Below, in pieces: positions 1 through 8,708 of a stretch of DNA of 64,000 bases. Location: NCBI RefSeq assembly GCF_003096035.1, contig NZ_CP029186.1:1-64000 (forward strand), read 5' to 3'. The stretch comes from Flavobacterium album (lineage in GTDB: Bacteria > Bacteroidota > Bacteroidia > Flavobacteriales > Flavobacteriaceae). The translations under genes were made by a program, and so were the position numbers. Each line of letters begins with the position of its first letter. Position 1 is the first letter of the stretch. The notes below the pieces were generated by a model. It made no database searches. It saw nothing but the letters and a program-made list of their open reading frames with translations, and was not told where the DNA came from.

Positions 1-1428
1 ATGACGAAAACTGCGCAATCGGTATGGGACAACTGTCTTGTGTTCATAAAAGACAATATTCAGGATCAGGCCTACAAAACCTGGTTCGAACCTATCAGGG
101 CAGTTGAGTTGACCGACAGCGCATTGTACATTCAGGTTCCAAGTAAATTCTTTTACGAATGGCTTGAAGAGCATTATGTCAAGTTGCTGAAAGTAGCGCT
201 TACCAAAGAACTCGGGACAAGCGCAAAGCTACTGTATAAAATCAAGATGGAAAACACTTATGGCAACAAACAGCCCTTTACGGAGCAATTGCCAAGTGCC
301 CATCGCTCCCCGGTAAAACCGCAGGAAGTAGATGTACCCCTACAGAACAAGAACCCGGAGCTAAAAAACCCTTTTATCATTCCCGGCATCAGGAACCTGA
401 AGATCGAATCGCAGCTGAATGCAAATTACAGCTTCGACAATTTTTTCGAGGGCGACTCCAACAGGCTGGCCCGTTCGGCAGGTTTGGCTGTAGCCAATAA
501 GCCCGGCGGGACATCGTTCAACCCGTTGCTGATATTCGGCGGCGTAGGTTTGGGAAAAACACACCTTGCCCATGCCATTGGTATCGAGATAAAAGACAAA
601 TACCCGGAAAAAACCGTGCTGTATATTTCTGCCGAAATATTCACACAGCAATATATCGACTCCGTAAAAAGGAACACCCGCAACGACTTTATTCACTTCT
701 ACCAACTGATAGATGTGCTGATCATTGACGATGTGCAGTTCCTTTCAGGCAAAACAGGTACACAGGATGTTTTTTTCCACATCTTCAACCACCTGCACCA
801 GAACGGCAAACAAGTAATCCTTACATCGGACAAAGCACCGGTAGACATGCAGGACATTGAGCAGCGACTGCTTTCCCGTTTCAAATGGGGGCTTTCTGCC
901 GAACTGCACCAGCCGGATTACGAGACCAGGATCTCCATACTTAATAACATATTGTACCGCGACGGCGTAGAAATGCCAGACGAGATCGTAGAATATGTGG
1001 CCAAGAACATCAAGAGCAACGTGCGTGAGCTGGAAGGCGCCATCATATCATTGATAGCCCAGTCTTCTTTCAACAAGCGCGAGGTTACCCTGGAGCTGGC
1101 TAAGATGGTAGTAGAGAAATTCGTAAAGAATGTGAAGCGCGAAATATCCATCGACTACATCCAGAAAGTAGTGTCGGATTATTTCCAGCTTGACGTAGAT
1201 ACACTGCAATCCAAAACCAGGAAGCGCCATGTAGTACAGGCCAGGCAGCTGGCTATGTTCTTCGCCAAGAAATTCACGAAGGCTTCACTTGCAAACATAG
1301 GTTCCCAAATTGGCGACCGTGACCATGCTACTGTGCTCCATGCGTGTAAAACGGTAGACAACCTTGTGACTACCGACAAGCAGTTCCGCAAATTTGTTGA
1401 CGATATCAACAAAAAACTATCCATATAA
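1..1428 (+). CDS. dnaA: Chromosomal replication initiator protein DnaA
   Basis: DnaA is the AAA+ ATPase that binds DnaA boxes at oriC, melts the origin and helps load the replicative helicase. The 475-residue protein shows the full family layout. An N-terminal domain I covers about residues 1-85 and a variable linker runs to about 135. The AAA+ core has Walker A GGVGLGKT (180-187) and Walker B LIIDDVQFL (about 240-248). The C-terminal DNA-binding domain carries the DnaA signature GDRDHATVLHACKTV (438-452). Length is normal for the family. The ATG is the first base of the window, so its promoter and any upstream DnaA boxes cannot be seen; this probably reflects a chromosome record rotated to start at dnaA. 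The phosphatase gene follows 3 nt after the stop. Confidence 0.98.
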   Translation: MTKTAQSVWDNCLVFIKDNIQDQAYKTWFEPIRAVELTDSALYIQVPSKFFYEWLEEHYVKLLKVALTKELGTSAKLLYKIKMENTYGNKQPFTEQLPSAHRSPVKPQEVDVPLQNKNPELKNPFIIPGIRNLKIESQLNANYSFDNFFEGDSNRLARSAGLAVANKPGGTSFNPLLIFGGVGLGKTHLAHAIGIEIKDKYPEKTVLYISAEIFTQQYIDSVKRNTRNDFIHFYQLIDVLIIDDVQFLSGKTGTQDVFFHIFNHLHQNGKQVILTSDKAPVDMQDIEQRLLSRFKWGLSAELHQPDYETRISILNNILYRDGVEMPDEIVEYVAKNIKSNVRELEGAIISLIAQSSFNKREVTLELAKMVVEKFVKNVKREISIDYIQKVVSDYFQLDVDTLQSKTRKRHVVQARQLAMFFAKKFTKASLANIGSQIGDRDHATVLHACKTVDNLVTTDKQFRKFVDDINKKLSI

Positions 1429-1431
1429 TAC

Positions 1432-1896
1432 ATGGTCAGGATTTTGATGGTTTGCCTCGGGAACATTTGCCGCTCTCCGCTGGCAGAAGGCATCCTGCAA
1501 TCAAAATTACCAACGGATAAATTCTTTGTCGATTCCGCAGGGACAGGCGACTGGCATGTTGGGCACCAGCCCGATAAACGCTCTATCCTCACTGCCAAAA
1601 ACCGCGGGCTGGATATCAGCTGCCAGAAAGGCCGCCAGATAAAGGTTTCCGATTTTGAAGAATTCGACCATATTTATGTCATGGACAGCTCCAACTTTAG
1701 GGATGTAATACGGCTGGCACCCAATGCTGATGCCAAAGCCAAAGTGAAGCTGATGATGGATGAGATATTTCCCGGACAGAAAGTAGATGTTCCCGACCCG
1801 TATTATGGCGGGCAGGGCGGCTTTGACAAAGTATACGATATGCTGGACGAAGCCTGTGAGCTGGTAGCCCAAAAACTTTTAAAAGAACACGCATGA
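1432..1896 (+). CDS. Low-molecular-weight protein-tyrosine phosphatase
   Basis: This is a cytoplasmic phosphatase of the LMW-PTP family, which hydrolyses phosphotyrosine through a cysteinyl-phosphate intermediate. The 154-residue protein has the P-loop CLGNICRS at residues 8-15, giving nucleophile Cys8 and phosphate-binding Arg14 (CX5RS). The general-acid motif DPYY starts at Asp122. Both are in the expected places and the length is standard. The gene starts 3 nt after dnaA and overlaps the next gene by 4 nt, so the three are probably co-transcribed. No kinase partner is visible nearby, so the substrate cannot be inferred. Confidence 0.93.
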   Translation: MVRILMVCLGNICRSPLAEGILQSKLPTDKFFVDSAGTGDWHVGHQPDKRSILTAKNRGLDISCQKGRQIKVSDFEEFDHIYVMDSSNFRDVIRLAPNADAKAKVKLMMDEIFPGQKVDVPDPYYGGQGGFDKVYDMLDEACELVAQKLLKEHA

Positions 1897-2609
1897 GCTT
1901 AGGCAAGCTATACCTCCTCCCAGTGCCGCTTGGCGATGATGCCGACCCGAAACAGGTGCTTCCGGATACCGTTGCGCGCACTATTGAGTTCATAGACCAC
2001 TATATCGTTGAGAACGAAAAGACCGCAAGGCGCTTTATTAAGGCGATACTTCCTGCCAAAAAACAGCCCGACCTGATACTATCGCTACTTAATAAGCATA
2101 CCGAGCCATCGGAACATTTAGACTTCATCAAACCCTGCCTTCAGGGCAGGAATGTAGGACTGATGTCGGAGGCCGGATGTCCAGGTGTAGCCGATCCCGG
2201 CGCGGTTATCGTAAAACTGGCCCACGAAAAAGGCATTCAGGTGGTACCGCTGATTGGCCCCTCCTCTATCCTGCTGGCCATCATGGCATCAGGGATGAAC
2301 GGGCAGAGCTTTGCCTTTAATGGCTACCTGCCTATCGACAAATCGGATAAAAAGAGCGCACTGAAAAACCTGGAGAAACTATCGCAGGATAAAAAGCAGT
2401 CGCAGATCTTTATGGAAACGCCGTACCGCAATAATAAATTCCTTGAAGATATCGTAAATACACTGCAGCCATCAACATACCTGTGTATTGCTGCCGATAT
2501 CACCCTGCCTACCGAATATATTAAGACCAAAACCATTGCCCAATGGAAGAAGGAAAAAGTGGATTTACACAACAGGCCCTGTATTTTTATAGTGCATAAG
2601 TTTAATTGA
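1893..2609 (+). CDS. SAM-dependent methyltransferase, RsmI-like (tetrapyrrole methylase fold)
   Basis: The 238-residue protein belongs to the tetrapyrrole-methylase superfamily that includes RsmI, the 16S rRNA 2'-O-methyltransferase acting on C1402. The supporting core is the stretch around residues 90-120, with MSEAGCPGVADPG followed by the VVPLIGPSS loop, both characteristic of RsmI-type enzymes. The N-terminus reads LYLLPVPLGDD instead of the usual PIGNL..D loop. It is therefore more likely the divergent RsmI paralogue found in Bacteroidota than RsmI itself, and the substrate is uncertain. The start codon overlaps the stop of the phosphatase gene by 4 nt, which suggests translational coupling. 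Confidence 0.8.
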   Translation: MSLGKLYLLPVPLGDDADPKQVLPDTVARTIEFIDHYIVENEKTARRFIKAILPAKKQPDLILSLLNKHTEPSEHLDFIKPCLQGRNVGLMSEAGCPGVADPGAVIVKLAHEKGIQVVPLIGPSSILLAIMASGMNGQSFAFNGYLPIDKSDKKSALKNLEKLSQDKKQSQIFMETPYRNNKFLEDIVNTLQPSTYLCIAADITLPTEYIKTKTIAQWKKEKVDLHNRPCIFIVHKFN

Positions 2610-2690
2610 GTAACTGAGGCGCTGAGGCACTTAGAAGTTGAGGTTTTGTAAAATCCTGATGGGGTTTATAACCGATAATGACAACTAGTA

Positions 2691-2800
2691 CTGCGTGAAG
2701 GATAGAGGCGGCATCCCCGTAGCCTGCCTGCCGGCAAAGGAAGGCTTGCGGAGGGATATAGCTGAAAGCCTGACGGCGTAGCTTGCGGAGCCGGCACGCC
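2691..2800. repeat. Flavobacterial-type GC-rich intergenic repeat
   Basis: This GC-rich block in a 306-bp gene-free stretch (2610-2915) has internal dyads such as GCCTGCCTGCCGGC, and GGCATCCC set against a later GGGATATAGC. It resembles dispersed intergenic repeats I recall from Flavobacterium and Chryseobacterium genomes (the form that begins GCGTGAAGGAT and contains GCTGAAAGCCTGACGGC). No coding frame fits it. The rest of the interval is AT-rich leader DNA for the VWA gene. Assignment to a named family is from memory only. Confidence 0.55.
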
Positions 2801-2915
2801 AAAAAATAAATTTCTCTATCGAAAAATATCTCGGCGCATCAAATATTTTAACCTGATTTTCGTTGATTTAATAACCTCATTGTTAAAACAATGCAAACCA
2901 TTAAACCAACCTATT

Positions 2916-4493
2916 ATGAAATTAATCCATCAACTCATTGTCGCAGCCTGCCTTAGCCTTGCAATTGGCTGTAATAATTCTGTAAAAGAAAGGTATAACT
3001 CTATCGCGCCTGAAGTTTATGATACTGGTATTGACGAAATGAACGCCGCAACGGGAACCCATACCACAAGTGACACTATACACAACACCGAAGAATACGA
3101 CCGCATTGTAGAGAACGATTTTAAGGAGGCGAAGGCCAACCCGCTTTCTACCTTTTCGATTGATGTTGACAATGCTTCTTATTCCAATGTGCGCCGCATT
3201 ATTGAAGCCGGACAGATGCCGGAAAAAGGCGCAGTACGTATTGAGGAATTCATCAACTACTTTGATTACGGCTACCCGCAGCCGGAAGGTGACAAGCCGT
3301 TCTCTATCACTACAGAAGTCTGGGACACACCATGGAAAGACGGGCACCAGCTGGTACGCATAGGGCTGCAGGGGAAATCGCTTGATTATGAAAACCTCAG
3401 GCCATCCAACCTGGTATTTCTCTTAGACACTTCAGGCTCTATGGAATCGCCCGAAAAATTGCCTTTGCTGCGCGATGCCTTTATGATGATGGTGGACAAC
3501 CTCAGCCCCGGCAGCCGCGTTTCTATTGTTACCTATGCAGGAAGCGCCGGACTGGTGCTGCCCTCTACTCCGGTTGACAACAAGAAAGCCATCAAAGAAG
3601 CGCTTTCGGGACTTCATGCAGGCGGCTCCACTGCTGGCGGCGAAGGTCTGGAATTAGCGTACAAGACAGCGGCATCCAACTTTATAAAAGACGGCAACAA
3701 CCGCGTGATACTCGCTACCGACGGCGATTTTAACGTAGGTATAAGTTCGCGTTCGGGGCTTATGGAACTGATAGAAAAGAATAAAGGGAAAAACATATTC
3801 CTGACAATCTGCGGGTTTGGGATGGGCAATTATAAAGACGGCACCATGGAAGAGATAAGCAATTGGGGCGACGGAAACTACTTTTACATCGATACGATGA
3901 AGGAAGCCAAAAAAGTATTTGGGAAGGAGCTTACCGCCAATCTGTTTGTAATTGCTAAGGATGTAAAGGTGCAGGTAGAATTCAACCCCGCGAAGGTACA
4001 GGCCTACCGCCTCATAGGTTATGAGAACCGGGTGATGGCCAATGAGGACTTTAATAACGACCTTAAGGATGCCGGCGAGCTTGGGGCAGGGCATCGTGTT
4101 ACGGCACTGTATGAAGTGGTCCCGGTAGGCGTTGCATTTAAAAACCGTACAACTGACAAGCTAAAATACCAGGAACCCGGCAAAACCATTTCGGGTAGCG
4201 ATGAGCTAATGACTGTAAAACTGCGTTACAAACCATTGGATTCTGATAAAAGCTTATTGATCGAAAAACCGGTAGCGGCAAGATCTATACCGTGGAGCCA
4301 GGCAACAAAAGATTCGAAGTTCGTTTCGGCGGTAGCGGGATTCGGCATGCTGCTGCGCGATTCAAAGTATAAAGGCTCGTTAGATTATAAGATGGTGAAA
4401 CAATTGGCCCTGGACGGCATGGCCGGCACCGATGAATATAAAACAGAGTTTCTTTCGCTGGTGGAAGAAGCACGGAATATCAGCAGCAAATAA
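2916..4493 (+). CDS. VWA-domain lipoprotein (YfbK/DUF3520-like)
   Basis: This 525-residue cell-envelope protein has a central von Willebrand factor A domain. The ATG at 2916 is chosen over an upstream TTG frame because it gives a clean lipoprotein signal, MKLIHQLIVAACLSLAIGC, with Cys19 as the lipidated residue. A conserved N-terminal region (TFSIDVDNASYSNVRR) precedes the VWA domain. The VWA domain has the MIDAS motif DTSGSM near residue 170 and later conserved Thr and Asp (ATDGDFNVG). The C-terminal region matches the DUF3520 type that follows VWA in YfbK-like proteins. The molecular function is not known for this group, though metal-dependent protein binding at the envelope is a fair inference. 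A strong terminator follows, so the gene appears to be monocistronic. Confidence 0.88.
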   Translation: MKLIHQLIVAACLSLAIGCNNSVKERYNSIAPEVYDTGIDEMNAATGTHTTSDTIHNTEEYDRIVENDFKEAKANPLSTFSIDVDNASYSNVRRIIEAGQMPEKGAVRIEEFINYFDYGYPQPEGDKPFSITTEVWDTPWKDGHQLVRIGLQGKSLDYENLRPSNLVFLLDTSGSMESPEKLPLLRDAFMMMVDNLSPGSRVSIVTYAGSAGLVLPSTPVDNKKAIKEALSGLHAGGSTAGGEGLELAYKTAASNFIKDGNNRVILATDGDFNVGISSRSGLMELIEKNKGKNIFLTICGFGMGNYKDGTMEEISNWGDGNYFYIDTMKEAKKVFGKELTANLFVIAKDVKVQVEFNPAKVQAYRLIGYENRVMANEDFNNDLKDAGELGAGHRVTALYEVVPVGVAFKNRTTDKLKYQEPGKTISGSDELMTVKLRYKPLDSDKSLLIEKPVAARSIPWSQATKDSKFVSAVAGFGMLLRDSKYKGSLDYKMVKQLALDGMAGTDEYKTEFLSLVEEARNISSK

Positions 4494-4521
4494 TACCGCA
4501 TCGTACAACCCTCAACTAACT

Positions 4522-4550
4522 AAACTCCCTGAAATACGGGAGTTTTTTTG
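4522..4550 (+). terminator. Intrinsic terminator after the VWA gene
   Basis: An 8-bp stem, AAACTCCC / GGGAGTTT, encloses an 8-nt loop and runs straight into a T-tract. It lies 28 nt after the stop codon at 4493. Confidence 0.9.
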
Positions 4551-4895
4551 CGTTTATTTTTTATTCATCGGCCGTCATCACAATAGGCTGCCAAATTGAT
4601 GCTGCCGGACATACTGCACACTTATCTCCACTTCGATATCAGGTTGCCGTATTTCAGTAATCCGATTTTATAACGGGTACAATAAAAACACTTCCTGACC
4701 TTTCAAATTTCAAAAATGGCCGAATAGAAAAACGTGTTTGGGAGCGTTAATTATAAAAAAACCCTTCAATATAATTAAATCGTTAAGCGCAAAAGCTGAT
4801 TTTTATCAAAACAATAAATTTTAACAAATACTTTTATTTGTAGGTTTATTTGTCGGATTTAGTAGTAAATTAGCATCGCACCAACTACTATAACT
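4551..4895. other. Gene-free interval, no convincing content
   Basis: This 345-bp interval contains no ORF with a plausible start. Short stretches on the - strand around 4570-4740 read like coding sequence in two different frames but are broken by stops, so at most it is an old gene remnant. The last 90 bp are AT-rich and presumably hold the promoter of the 4896 gene. I found no exact TAnnTTTG element there. Confidence 0.5.
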
Positions 4896-5291
4896 ATGTC
4901 CAATCTGCCAGAAATCATTGGAGCAAGCGTCTTGCTGCTCCTACTGTTACTCTATTTTATAAACTCCCGCCCCAAGTATAAGGAAAACAAAAAGGCTCTA
5001 TTAGCTAAATACAGGCGCATCAGGGTAAAATCATTAAATGTTCAGGATGCACTCACCCAATACATTATTGAACACGATGCACTGAAAAAAGAGTATGAGG
5101 AAGGAGTCACCTATTCCGTTTTTTTGAACCAGCTAAAGAAGAACCACATCAACAACCTTTCAGAAAAACACTTCCTGAAACTCAAAGCTTCCAATAATCG
5201 CATATTGCTGAATAAGACCGATAAGATGCTTGATGAGCAGGAAGCAAAGCTTGATGCAATAGAAAAGCAATTTGAAGCCTCAAAAAAATAG
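4896..5291 (+). CDS. Small membrane-anchored coiled-coil protein, function unknown
   Basis: The 131-residue protein has one N-terminal transmembrane segment (about residues 7-23, a run of leucines ending in YFINS). A strongly charged, Lys/Glu-rich helical remainder follows, predicted by eye to form coiled coil, especially residues 95-131. The orientation is probably N-out/C-in, because the flank after the membrane segment is very basic. I do not recognise a family. It stands alone between a gene-free interval and a convergent gene, and its 3' end overlaps the T-tract of that gene's terminator. Confidence 0.75.
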   Translation: MSNLPEIIGASVLLLLLLLYFINSRPKYKENKKALLAKYRRIRVKSLNVQDALTQYIIEHDALKKEYEEGVTYSVFLNQLKKNHINNLSEKHFLKLKASNNRILLNKTDKMLDEQEAKLDAIEKQFEASKK

Positions 5292-5309
5292 CCCTGCGTG
5301 CTGCAGGGC
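5282..5309 (-). terminator. Terminator of the - strand lysozyme-like gene
   Basis: A perfect 7-bp stem, GCCCTGC / GCAGGGC, has a 5-nt loop. On the - strand it is followed by TATTTTTTT. The T-tract lies inside the last codons of the convergent + strand gene that ends at 5291. It sits 12 nt beyond the stop of the - strand gene. Confidence 0.85.
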
Positions 5310-5320
5310 CATTATAAAAT

Positions 5321-5971
5321 TTATTTAAGCTTTACCTTGGGTTCCGGGTGGGCTACAATGTTGGAAGTATCATACCCGCCGAACTTCCTGATGTAGCTTT
5401 TAAGGGAAGTTCCGAATCCGTCGCGGAAGCCTTTATTGCCATTACTGTGTAAAAAAGCTTTTACAGAATTGGCCCCCGAAAGGTGCGCTGCCGCCAGCAA
5501 TCCTGACTCTGTGATCTTAACGCCTTTGATAACTTTTCCTTCAAACTTGCTGATCTCGTTGCGAAGCTCCCATTTGTTCTTTGAAAGCAATGCCTTAAAT
5601 GCACGTTCCTGAAGGCCGGGATTGTTAAGGAAATCTTTTGTGTCTTTAATGCCTAAAGCCCGGAGTGCGGATCTCCCGAACTGGTATTTGCCCATGTAGC
5701 CGTAACGGCTGACAAGCTTGTAAAGGCCTTGTGATTCTTTTATCCCTACCGCCTGCTTAAATCCGATATAGGATTTTCCGGTAAAAGGGAAATTGAGGTC
5801 AACCTGCGCGGTTTCGTCAATTGTGGGTACTGTGTAGTTGGTAATTTCGTTTTCAGCTAAATGGAAACCTTCTATTTTTCCAAACTGCTTTACATCTTTT
5901 GCCTTAAAGCCCGAACTTACAATTGTAATGAACGCGGCAAGGCTTAAAAAATATGCCCATCGTTTTATCAT
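5321..5971 (-). CDS. Secreted lysozyme/transglycosylase-like protein
   Basis: The 216-residue protein has an N-terminal signal or anchor segment (about residues 6-22). The middle part looks like a small lysozyme-fold domain: GIKESQG near residue 77 offers a candidate catalytic Glu, and GKYQFG follows about 15 residues later, as in several peptidoglycan lytic enzymes. The motif AAHLSGAN near residue 163 also fits that fold. In flavobacterial genomes such proteins are often labelled peptidoglycan-binding, but no LysM repeat is visible here. Peptidoglycan cleavage in the periplasm is an inference. The neighbouring mltG on the same strand is separated by its own terminator. Confidence 0.65.
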   Translation of the reverse strand: MIKRWAYFLSLAAFITIVSSGFKAKDVKQFGKIEGFHLAENEITNYTVPTIDETAQVDLNFPFTGKSYIGFKQAVGIKESQGLYKLVSRYGYMGKYQFGRSALRALGIKDTKDFLNNPGLQERAFKALLSKNKWELRNEISKFEGKVIKGVKITESGLLAAAHLSGANSVKAFLHSNGNKGFRDGFGTSLKSYIRKFGGYDTSNIVAHPEPKVKLK

Positions 5972-6183
5972 GTGTTTTTATTTCTCATGGCCTGTCACCC
6001 CATGAATTTCACCGGGGACAAATATACGAAAAAATACCAACCTGATTTACAACCACTTATCAATACACCCGACTTTAACAAAACGTTAAGGCAACAAATG
6101 ACTGAAAGAAAATTCCTTAACCCGCCTTAAACAAAGGGGTTACGCAGCATATCCTTCGTCACCCTTTAACCAATTTTTAAGGC

Positions 6184-6219
6184 AAAAAAAATCCGGAAAA
6201 AATATAAATTTCCGGATTT
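6184..6219 (-). terminator. Terminator of the dapF-GNAT-mltG operon
   Basis: An 11-bp perfect stem, AAATCCGGAAA / TTTCCGGATTT, has a 9-nt loop. On the - strand it is followed by a run of seven T. It lies 24 nt downstream of the mltG stop. Confidence 0.9.
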
Positions 6220-6242
6220 CTAATGTTATAAATTGTAAGATT

Positions 6243-7283
6243 TTACCTCTTTATACCCATTTTTTCGACCCAAGCCACATACTTTTGGCGGTTCACCTCG
6301 TGCTGCGCAGCAGTAACGGCAAATTCATGGTAGCCAAAGTTGGTAACGCTTGCACAAAAATAGATGTAATTGTGCTTCTCAGGATTCAATACTGCATCCA
6401 GTGCCGTGATATCGGGCATTGCAATAGGACCCGGCGGCAGGCCTTCGTATTTATAGGTATTGTAAGGCGAATCGATAACAAGATCTTTATAAAGCACGCG
6501 CTTTATTACCTGGTCAAAATCGCCTGACTGCTTTTTAATCGCGTAAATGACGGTCGGGTCGGCCTCCAGCTTCATGCCTTTTTGAAGACGGTTAAGGTAT
6601 ACCCCTGCCACGCGCGGGCGCTCATCGGTCTTTACCGTTTCTTTATGCACTATAGAGGCCAGCGCAGAAACCTGCAACGGCGTAAGGTTTAATGCCTCAG
6701 CCTTAGCAAGCCTTTCCGGTGTCCAGAATTTCCTGTATTCCTTTGCCATTTTTTCCCTTACTTTGGTAGCCGATGTGTTCCAGAAGAACTCATAGGTATT
6801 CGGGATAAAGATGCTCAGAACATTATCTTCATTAAAACCGTTCTCTTCAAGGAATTTCTTGTCGGTAAAGGCTTTAAGCAGCGTAAGGCTATCCGGCTCT
6901 ATCTGCTGTGCGATTCGCCCAACGGCCCGTTGTAGCGTTTCCTGGTTATTGAAGGAAATGTTTACCGGTACCGGCTGGCGCAGCGAGTTGATGATATCGT
7001 TGCTGTTCATATCCTTTTTAAGGATAAACTTCCCGGCCTTCACATATTCAGGGTATGATTTTTTTTCAGCTGTCGAATTAAAGCGGTCCATATCCTGAAT
7101 ATATGGTGACACGATCTTCTGTACGGCTGCAAAGTCAGATCCTGTAGGTATGAAAACTGCCACCCGGTCTTCATTGAATTTGGTATTTGCTGAATATATG
7201 CCTTTATATAGCATGTAGCCGTAAATACTGCCCGCGGTAACTACGACCAGCGTAAAAATGCCAATTATCTTTCTTAGTTTCAA
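6243..7283 (-). CDS. mltG: Endolytic murein transglycosylase MltG
   Basis: MltG is an inner-membrane enzyme that cleaves nascent glycan strands and so limits peptidoglycan chain length. The 346-residue protein has one N-terminal membrane segment (about residues 7-26) and a periplasmic LysM-like/YceG domain. The catalytic region reads ASIVHKET, placing the expected catalytic Glu at 215, followed by the family hallmarks RPRVAGVYLNRL, ADPTVIYA and, later, SPYNTY and GLPPGPI. The length matches the family. It is the last gene of a - strand run with dapF and a GNAT gene (18-nt gap to the latter) and is closed by a strong terminator. Confidence 0.95.
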   Translation of the reverse strand: MKLRKIIGIFTLVVVTAGSIYGYMLYKGIYSANTKFNEDRVAVFIPTGSDFAAVQKIVSPYIQDMDRFNSTAEKKSYPEYVKAGKFILKKDMNSNDIINSLRQPVPVNISFNNQETLQRAVGRIAQQIEPDSLTLLKAFTDKKFLEENGFNEDNVLSIFIPNTYEFFWNTSATKVREKMAKEYRKFWTPERLAKAEALNLTPLQVSALASIVHKETVKTDERPRVAGVYLNRLQKGMKLEADPTVIYAIKKQSGDFDQVIKRVLYKDLVIDSPYNTYKYEGLPPGPIAMPDITALDAVLNPEKHNYIYFCASVTNFGYHEFAVTAAQHEVNRQKYVAWVEKMGIKR

Positions 7284-7301
7284 AATCCTTTATATTTAAG
7301 T

Positions 7302-7826
7302 TTAACGGATAAGCTGGTACAAAGCCTCATCAGTATACGAATTATTCTTCCTGATCCAATCTTTTTTTACCCCGGCTAATTGGAAGCCAAAATTAGTAAA
7401 AAGCGATATACTTGCAACATTTGCAATATCTATATTTGCGTACAATTGGTGTAGCTGGAGTTTTTGGAAAGCATATTCTATCAAAAGCCCCAGTGACTCT
7501 TTTCCAAGGCCGGAATTACGGTTGCTTTTTTCACTTATAATTATCCCCACGCCTGCCCTTTGGTTCACCGGGTCGAAATCGAAAAGGTCAATAAGGCCTA
7601 TAGCATCAAAGCTGCCGTTCCTGCAAATGGCAAGCCGCAGCTGCTTTGCCTCATAAATGTCCTGGTGCGCATTTTCGAGGTACTGCCGTATAAGGAAGCG
7701 GCTGTAAGGGGTTTGGGTATTGCTCACTTCCCAGATGGTTTCATCGTTCTCAACGCGGTACACAAACTCCAGGTCGTCGGGTTCCAGCGCCCTGAGATAA
7801 ACCGCATCACCTTTAAGGGTTACCAT
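7302..7826 (-). CDS. GNAT-family N-acetyltransferase (RimJ/SpeG-like)
   Basis: The 174-residue protein shows the GNAT fold of the RimJ/SpeG kind. It starts with a VYLRALEPDDL strand-helix and has a central strand RAGVGIII. The acetyl-CoA-binding loop is NSGLGKESL (about residues 104-112), and the C-terminal segment NVASISLFTNFGF is typical of the family. The substrate cannot be read from sequence. It starts inside the end of dapF (7-nt overlap) and ends 18 nt before mltG, so all three are translated from one message. Co-location with cell-wall genes may hint at an envelope role. Confidence 0.88.
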   Translation of the reverse strand: MVTLKGDAVYLRALEPDDLEFVYRVENDETIWEVSNTQTPYSRFLIRQYLENAHQDIYEAKQLRLAICRNGSFDAIGLIDLFDFDPVNQRAGVGIIISEKSNRNSGLGKESLGLLIEYAFQKLQLHQLYANIDIANVASISLFTNFGFQLAGVKKDWIRKNNSYTDEALYQLIR

Positions 7827-8602
7827 TCGATATCACCTTTAAAAACGAATCTCGCAGGGCCGGTAAGATAGATGTCGGTAAATTGCTTTCCGTCCTGTAC
7901 AAAAGAGACCTGCAATTCCCCGCCCGGCGTTTCGAGCTTAACGGAGTCCGAATGCGTTTTACCAAGCACCTTCATGGCGATAGCCACAGCAGTAACACCT
8001 GTGCCGCACGATAAAGTCTCATCTTCCACCCCGCGCTCATAGGTACGTACTGAAAATTTGTCAGTCCCGAAAGGCGCTACAAAATTTACGTTCGACCCTT
8101 TATCGCCATAAAGGCCGCTGTAGCGTATGCTGGCGCCTATTTTTTTTACATCCAATTCATCCAGCCCGTCCACAAGCTCTACATGGTGCGGCGATCCGGT
8201 ATCAAGGAAAACATAATTTTCATAAACTGATACGGTATGCACATCCTTCATATGCAGGGAAATAGTGCCCTCTACATCAATTGTGGCATGGTGCCGCCCA
8301 TCGATAGCCATGAATTCGGTTTCCGTATCGATAAGTCCAAGCTCGTTGGCGAACGCCACAATGCACCTGCCGCCGTTGCCGCACATGGTACTTTCGTTCC
8401 CGTCGGAATTGTAGTAGACCATACGAAAATCGGTACCATTGTCGTTCTCTAATAATATGAGCCCATCGCCCCCGATGCCGAACCTGCGATCGCATAAATG
8501 TCCGATGAGTTTGGTATCATTTTTGGGAAATATATTTTCACGGTTATCCACCATTACAAAGTCGTTTCCGGTGCCCTGGTATTTGTAAAATGTAAGTTTC
8601 AT
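7820..8602 (-). CDS. dapF: Diaminopimelate epimerase DapF
   Basis: DapF interconverts LL- and meso-diaminopimelate in the lysine and peptidoglycan precursor pathway. The 260-residue protein has both catalytic cysteines of this cofactor-independent epimerase: Cys74 in MCGNGGRC and Cys199 in SCGTGVTA. The substrate-binding GNDFV near residue 12 and the SPHHVE motif are also present. Length is normal. It is first in the dapF-acetyltransferase-mltG operon and has a matching -7 promoter element 18-25 nt upstream of the start codon. Confidence 0.97.
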   Translation of the reverse strand: MKLTFYKYQGTGNDFVMVDNRENIFPKNDTKLIGHLCDRRFGIGGDGLILLENDNGTDFRMVYYNSDGNESTMCGNGGRCIVAFANELGLIDTETEFMAIDGRHHATIDVEGTISLHMKDVHTVSVYENYVFLDTGSPHHVELVDGLDELDVKKIGASIRYSGLYGDKGSNVNFVAPFGTDKFSVRTYERGVEDETLSCGTGVTAVAIAMKVLGKTHSDSVKLETPGGELQVSFVQDGKQFTDIYLTGPARFVFKGDIEW

Positions 8603-8619
8603 TTATATAGGTATTAAGG

Positions 8620-8627
8620 CAAAAGTA
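8620..8627 (-). promoter_or_regulatory. -7 element of the dapF promoter
   Basis: The - strand reads TACTTTTG, a full match to the Bacteroidota consensus TAnnTTTG. No good TTG is seen at the -33 position. Confidence 0.55.
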
Positions 8628-8708
8628 CGAATATTAATGACATATAAAATGGTTGGCTGCCCGGCTTTATTCTATGTTCAACCATAAAATTAAATACTGT
8701 TTTTACTT

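Noticed and set aside
2880..2915. TTG start for the VWA gene
   Set aside because: It would put 12 residues before a perfect lipoprotein signal peptide that begins at the ATG at 2916.
4570..4740. Possible - strand gene between the VWA gene and 4896
   Set aside because: The coding-like pieces are in different frames with several stops, no start is present and no family was recognised. It is too weak to list as a pseudogene.
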